Source of the DNA: Amphiura filiformis
Lineage: Eukaryota > Echinodermata > Ophiuroidea > Amphilepidida > Amphiuridae
Direction: 5' to 3'
DNA: 64,000 bases
NCBI RefSeq assembly: GCF_039555335.1
Contig: NC_092629.1
Coordinates: 33,001,796-33,065,795 of the forward strand
The first letter of the stretch is position 1; each line of letters starts with the position of its first letter. A program made the position numbers and the translations under genes. The notes under the pieces were generated by a model that saw only the letters and a program-made list of their open reading frames with translations, searched no databases and was not told the origin of the DNA. Of the stretch, positions 59,276 through 64,000 are shown one piece after another.

Positions 59276-59553
59276 ATACCAATTAAGCTCATATGAAAGG
59301 TGGTGATCATGCATGAAAGAATTAGTTGGGGGAATTACGTGTTATCAGCTGGTTATTGGAATATCGGTACACTCGTTTTACATTACTATTTTATTTTCAC
59401 TTATGGCCAAATTTATATATAATACTTCGGTATGCTTTACTGTTTTGGCTGATACATCCTGTACATCTATTATTTGAAAAGACAAATAAAACGTTAGTTT
59501 ACGTGGTATTTATAAATTGACAAACACCAAGCACAAACAAGCAGATTGCTTAC

Positions 59554-60786
59554 TTCTAAAATATACGTCTGATGCCGGGTAGACGTAGGATGAAGCGCAC
59601 TCACCACTGCAAATACCATACACGTAAACAAAGAATTTGGCATTCGGGTTCGCATGTTCTACATAATGTTCGCCTGTATCGATGTCTTTCCTGACGCAAC
59701 ACATTTCTTTATTATCTGAAGAAAGCTCATCATCCCAAACTGTTGCCTGATTGTCCAATAAGAGTCCATCTATGTATGTACACTCCATTATAACATTGAT
59801 ATAATACCGAGCTGGATGGTATCCAGTAGATTCAAATGTTATTCCTTCATACCTAAATACTGAGAATGTTACATTACTGGTGTATGATGTGACTGGTGGA
59901 ATAATGATCATGGATTCAAAAGTTTGAATGCCGTATCCAGTAAGGTACTGCGATACCATGACTGGTTGGTTCGAGAGAAGTATGAGAACTTTATCGCCTT
60001 TTCCTTCGTAAAAGTCTTCTGGAAGAATAGTTACGGCATCATCATCAGAGATGTGCAAAGTTGTGAGCATAGTTCCTGCATAAACTCTAAAAACATACAG
60101 GTCTGAATAGAGAAACGGTGCTAAAACATAGGTATGTCCCCAACTGCTGACTGGTGGAGTTGCTCGAGTGCTCCGTCACCGTATCCAATGTTTTTCGTTC
60201 CGTGTTGCTACGATACCACCAGCTATCACAGCAACTGGCTTGTTACTTTCTATTCGTGTTCCGGACAGGTCTTCACCATCACTTCCGTCAAACCTATAAC
60301 TCTCGTACTGTCTAAGATGATAAATATTATTTTGTTGGAATTTTTTCTTAACTGAAACGACTGTATCGGGAGAAAGCGCGGTAACACAGAAGAATGAAGT
60401 GTCTGGCGTGTGTGTTGCCACGTAATACACATTTCCTAAACGCGAAGATGAGTAAACAGTAAATACGTCGCCTTCGATAGATTCAGAATCTATAACATGA
60501 ACAGCCACCATTCCTGATGATCTTATTATACCGGTTACATTTTGCTTTCCATCGCCAAGATTAAGACTGATTTCAATCGGTAACGGGATATCGGCGTGAT
60601 GGTCACGGTCGGTGGTATGACAACTCTCATGATTGAGCCCAGGAATAGACAGAGTCACATTAACAGGATCCCGTGAAGGTGTTGTGATAAATACATGTGG
60701 GGGTTCCCATTCCCCAGTCGGATAAAATGTTGGGACAGTAAAAACATATTCATCATGTTCAATCGCCATTCCACTGTCGCAGATTC
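59554..60786 (-). CDS. IgGFc-binding domain exon 1 (411 codons, frame disturbed)
   Basis: A 1233-nt exon, phase 1-1, from acceptor CTTCTGATATAG to donor GTAAGC at 59548-59553. The N-terminal half reads DEYVFTVPTFYPT, HVFITTPSRDPVNVT, RLGNVYYVATHTPDTSFFCV and SNKPVAVIAGG. The C-terminal half reads HISDDDAVTILPEDFYEG, VIPPV-type IIIPPVTSYTSNV and CSGECASSYVYP. Between them one base is gained (an A5 run against A4 in the 43.1k copy, at about 60191) and one lost about 40 bp later (CTCC against CTTCC, at about 60160). The altered frame meets a TGA between the two. Total length stays divisible by three. Either this copy is inactive or there are two sequence errors in short runs. Confidence 0.85.
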
Positions 60787-60821
60787 CTATATCAGAAGAA
60801 TCCGATAATAAAGAATAAAGG

Positions 60822-60972
60822 TATTGCTTTTAGCCACAGAAGTGCATCTATCGTTTCATATAACACAGGCAATATCATTATTTTAAGTAAAACAACGAGG
60901 CAAAGCCAAAAATAATGACGTCGCCCGTGTTATATGAAACAATAAATGCACGGCAGCGGCTAAAAATAGTAC
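60822..60972. repeat. Palindromic intron element
   Basis: GTTTCATATAACAC and AAAATAATG-type arms recur inverted across about 20 bp, with GCTTTTAGCC and GGCTAAAAATAG at the ends. Likely a small fold-back element between an LDLa exon and the IgGFc exon. Confidence 0.7.
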
Positions 60973-61836
60973 CTTTATTCTCATTCTTAAACACTTCAAA
61001 TCAAATCAAAAAATATATATATAAGTATTACAAATATTATTTTAATCAAATTAAATCCTACATTATACAAGGAATTACCTAGGGCTTAAAATTAATCAGT
61101 CCTGTTGTTGCTATGCGCCTACGATTGGTTCAAATAGTCTAATAGCCAGGAGGGGTTCATGAACACCCCCCTTATAACTAAATTCTAACATGAGTTTTAG
61201 CACCTCTAGGACATCACAGTTAGGAATTTTGATGTTACCAGTGAAAAAAAATGTCCCACGGGGATCAAATGGGGGTCATATTTAAAGTAAGGGGGTCAAA
61301 ATTCAAAATTGCTCAGATTTTGGTAAAATGCACATCAAATTATTCCTCTGGTCATAACAATTCAGAAAAAGTATAGTTTAACCTATCTGCGACATACCAT
61401 TCTTGAGTTATAGGCCAAAACGTGAGAGCAAGGGGCGGTCATTATTCTTTTGGCTCCATAGGAGTCAAAAATTAAAAATGCTCCGATTTTGACGAAAATT
61501 GTCTCAAATTGCTCGTCATGCAATATAAAGCCAAATCAGAAATAGTTTATAGTGTCTAGAATGCTTTGTTAGTACCAAAATCTGGCAATAAAGGTTGACC
61601 CCCATTGAATCCTATTGTGAAGTATTAACGGTGACATATTTTCCAATTTTAAAGAACATATGTACCACCTTCACATGTGTTGGTGCAACCTACAAAAATG
61701 ACATCTATATTATGACGTCATTGTGACATCAAATGGGTGTATTGGAGTTTTTTGATATCGAAGGAATGAAAATACTCTACGATATTATTGATACCATTTT
61801 GTAAAAGATTGAATGATAAATGATTGTATTTGGCCT
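60973..61836. other. Intron sequence without recognised exons
   Basis: Contains GGGGGTCAAAATTCAAAATT, a phrase like those in the 33.6k MITE, so probably another dispersed element. No gene seen. Confidence 0.45.
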
Positions 61837-61881
61837 TATTCCTTCATACCTAAATACAGAGAATATTACATTACTGGTGTA
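61837..61881 (-). pseudogene. 45-bp relic of an IgGFc exon
   Basis: The plus strand reads TTATTCCTTCATACCTAAAT and ATTACATTACTGGTGTA, nearly identical to part of the 59.6k exon (59838-59885). It lies about 90 bp beyond the LDLa donor with no splice sites and no further exon around it. Confidence 0.7.
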
Positions 61882-61972
61882 CTGAAAAGAGTATAGGTAT
61901 GCTATCAAAGGCTGCATAGCGATAGCGTTTTTGTTGCAAAATGATAACCTTGAATTTCAATGTGTAACCTAC

Positions 61973-62092
61973 CAGTATGACAATTTTGCTCATCCGAGTA
62001 GTCGCCACAATCATTGTCACCATCACATTCCCATGATCCTCGAATACAGAATCCATCAGAACAACGAAACCCATTGCATGGCACATATCTAG
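61973..62092 (-). CDS. LDL-receptor class A domain exon B (40 codons)
   Basis: A 120-nt exon, phase 1-1, acceptor CACCACCTACAG, donor GTAGGT. It encodes a complete LDLa module: [20 protein letters not shown] then [13 protein letters not shown], with all six cysteines and the acidic D-G-D, D, S-D-E calcium site. LDLa modules bind ligands in a calcium-dependent way on secreted or surface proteins. The final split base G joins GA of the 60786 exon as Gly, linking LDLa to IgGFc in frame. Confidence 0.92.
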
Positions 62093-62485
62093 CTGTAGGT
62101 GGTGAGATATATGACAAAACAGGGTCAACGGTAGCAATAACAATACGAGTCAAAGGTCAATGTTGGAGGAGTTTGTCCGTACGGACACTTGTTATCAAGA
62201 AGCAATGGAAATCACGTGATATTTTTGTGATTGATAACACTACAAAGTCGCAGGGCTCGTTTCTCATGGAGTCTTTGACCTTGGACTCTGGACAAGAAAC
62301 CATGAAAGTATCATCTAGTGGCCATATGCTATATTTGCACCAAAATACGGACCATGAGGAGCGTGTAGTTCTTGAGCTAGCTAGAGGAGAGCAACTATAT
62401 CAGAGATTTGATAAATTAGAAAATAAAATTAAAATTCTCGAAAGGCAGATAATTGTAAAAGAGTATATGTATGCTAACGAGGTTA

Positions 62486-63119
62486 CGGTTCGCTATCTAT
62501 AAGGACCGCTATCTCTAAGGTTCGCTATCTCTAAGGTTCGCTATCTCTAAGGTTCGCTATCTCTAAAGGTTCGCTATCACTAATTTCAAATAAGGTTCGC
62601 TATCTCTAATTTCAAACAAGGTTCGCTATCTCTAATTTATAATAAGGTTCGCTATCTCTAATTTTAAATAAGGTTCGCTATCTCTAATTTTAAATAAGGT
62701 ATAGATAGCGGACCTTAGGTATAGCGCACCCTAATCAAAATTAGTGATAGCGAACCTTAGAGATAGCGAACCTTAATTAATTAGGGATAGCGAATCCTAA
62801 ACAAAATTAGTGATAGCGAACCTTAAGTATAGCGGACCTTTATTGCAATTAGTGATAACGGACCTTAGAGATAGCGAGCCTTCAATATATTAGTGATAGC
62901 TGACCTTATTCAAAATTAGTGATATCGAACCTTAGAACTAGCGAACCTTATTCTAAATTAGTGATATCGAACCTTAGAAGTAGCGGGCCTTTTTAGGTAT
63001 AGCGAACCCTTTTCTATTAGAGATACCGGGATTCTGATCTCCATAGACTTTACACGTTAGTGATAGCGAACCTTAGAGATAGCGAACCTTAGAGATAGCG
63101 GTCCTTAGAGATAGCGGGA
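62486..63119. repeat. Palindromic array of a 16-bp motif
   Basis: GGTTCGCTATCTCTAA units, with or without a short ATTTCAAATAA spacer, repeat from 62486 to about 62700. From there to 63119 the motif appears in the reverse orientation (TTAGAGATAGCGAACC and variants). The whole 630 bp lies in the intron between the two LDLa exons. It could fold into a large cruciform or RNA hairpin. Confidence 0.9.
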
Positions 63120-63141
63120 TGTCACCGCTAACGAAACTTAC

Positions 63142-63264
63142 CAGGACATAAGTTAGATTGCTCATCCGAGTAGTCGCCACAGTCATAGTCTCCATCACAT
63201 ACCCATGATCCTGGTATGCAGTATCCATCGGGACAAAGAAACCCATCGCATGGCGGATCTCTAC
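63142..63264 (-). CDS. LDL-receptor class A domain exon A (41 codons)
   Basis: A 123-nt exon, phase 1-1, acceptor CACCGCCTACAG, donor GTAAGT. It encodes [20 protein letters not shown] then [15 protein letters not shown], a complete six-cysteine LDLa module with the calcium-site acidic residues. It and exon B share about 150 bp of upstream intron, so exon plus flank was duplicated. Its donor base G joins CT of exon B as Ala. The gene continues upstream beyond the window. Confidence 0.92.
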
Positions 63265-63429
63265 CTGTAGGCGGTGAGATATATGACAAAACAGAATCAA
63301 CGGTTGCAATAATAATACGGGTCAACGGTCACAGTTTAGTCAATGTTAGAGGAGTTTGTCCGTACGGATCTTTGTAGCCAAGAAGTAATATCACGTGAAA
63401 TTTGTGTGATTGAAGTCCAGAATCAACTC

Positions 63430-64000
63430 TAATATCATAAACTCATCTCAAAGAATGGGTAAAACCTTTAGTGACAAAAAAGCACCTTACTCAGAAAAGA
63501 ATAATGTGACCAATGACCATCGACCATTTTGCTATAGCTAAAGAACCATACGTCGAAGACATACTAAACTTAACTTGTTCTGAATCGTGTTGACCAGATG
63601 AAAACTTAAGTGCTTTCTGATCAACTTTGAAATTAGTATATTGGTCAAGCTGAATACTTTGTTATAACATTTGGGGTTCCAAGCGATCACACACAAAGTC
63701 TGATTCAAAGAATCATGTATGCCAATATCACACATATGTCTATCCTGCAGAAATCCAATATTTTTCTCTCATTAAGGGATCTAAAATGAGCATTTATTGC
63801 GTTTCGACAGTATTTTTTGTGGGACATGAGAGCACCTCAGACCTATCGAATTGCATTCTGAATACGAAGCATGTCTTTCTGATATCAAATAATTTTCATT
63901 TTTTGAAAATCACAATATAATACAAATTTTCTGACAAATTATAAAAATTTGATATTTTTCAAATTTTTGATATATAACAGTCCTCGAAGTAATTATATAA
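63430..64000. other. Upstream intron, no exon recognised
   Basis: AT-rich sequence. I see no further LDLa exon, signal-peptide exon or other gene up to the window edge. Confidence 0.5.

Noticed and set aside
62014..62502. 162-codon plus-strand frame with a helical-looking C-terminus
   Set aside because: It overlaps the LDLa exon in antisense and runs into the tandem array; no splice or family support.
62486..63119. CRISPR-like array
   Set aside because: Spacers are absent or AT-rich leftovers, the motif inverts midway, and the genome is eukaryotic.

Overview
The window looks like nuclear DNA of an invertebrate deuterostome, most likely an echinoderm or hemichordate. The reasons are spliced genes with long repeat-filled introns, an innate-immune domain set (LDLa, IgGFc-binding, PGRP), and a Gypsy LTR retrotransposon with integrase ahead of reverse transcriptase, an order known from the deuterostome Gmr1-like group. 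The species is not identifiable by reading alone.

Bases 1-10309 are repeats: three tRNA-like segments, an inverted-repeat element, and a 5'-truncated Gmr1-like Gypsy element (gag zinc knuckle, protease, integrase, RT-RNase H, 3' LTR). An L2/CR1-like non-LTR element has split its protease, and a 192-bp fold-back element sits between integrase and RT. Bases 10310-32872 hold no convincing host gene. They carry tandem repeats, SINEs, tRNA-like segments, a dead Tc1-type transposon, a mariner-like element, and a DNA-transposon family with 5'-CATGG ends and perfect 7-bp target duplications (four insertions, one only 33 bp long).

The right half is dominated by minus-strand exons of immune-type domains. 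Read from right to left: two LDL-receptor class A exons (63.2k, 62.0k), an IgGFc-binding exon (60.8-59.6k), five mini-exons, a second IgGFc-binding exon (48.6-47.3k), three mini-exons, a third IgGFc-binding exon (44.3-43.1k), one mini-exon, and three exons of a complete catalytic-type PGRP domain (37.8-32.9k) ending in a stop. The nine mini-exons (30-48 nt, mostly 39) encode a Thr/Ser-rich 13-residue unit of the type EETNGRTTLPTST. Every exon boundary up to the first PGRP exon is phase 1, and all junctions join without a stop, apart from a local frameshift pair inside the 60k IgGFc exon. One large secreted or surface gene of LDLa2-IgGFc-(mucin-like)-IgGFc-(mucin-like)-IgGFc-PGRP layout can therefore be proposed, about 1,618 residues visible with the 5' end outside the window. 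Whether PGRP belongs to the same transcript is an inference from phase, strand and order.

The introns hold duplicated copies of the mini-exon unit and many insertions: a 3.8-kb inverted-repeat element carrying a frame-broken 534-codon gene of unknown function, a solo LTR of the same Gypsy family, Penelope-like fragments, hAT-type MITEs, a SINE, and a 630-bp palindromic array between the two LDLa exons.
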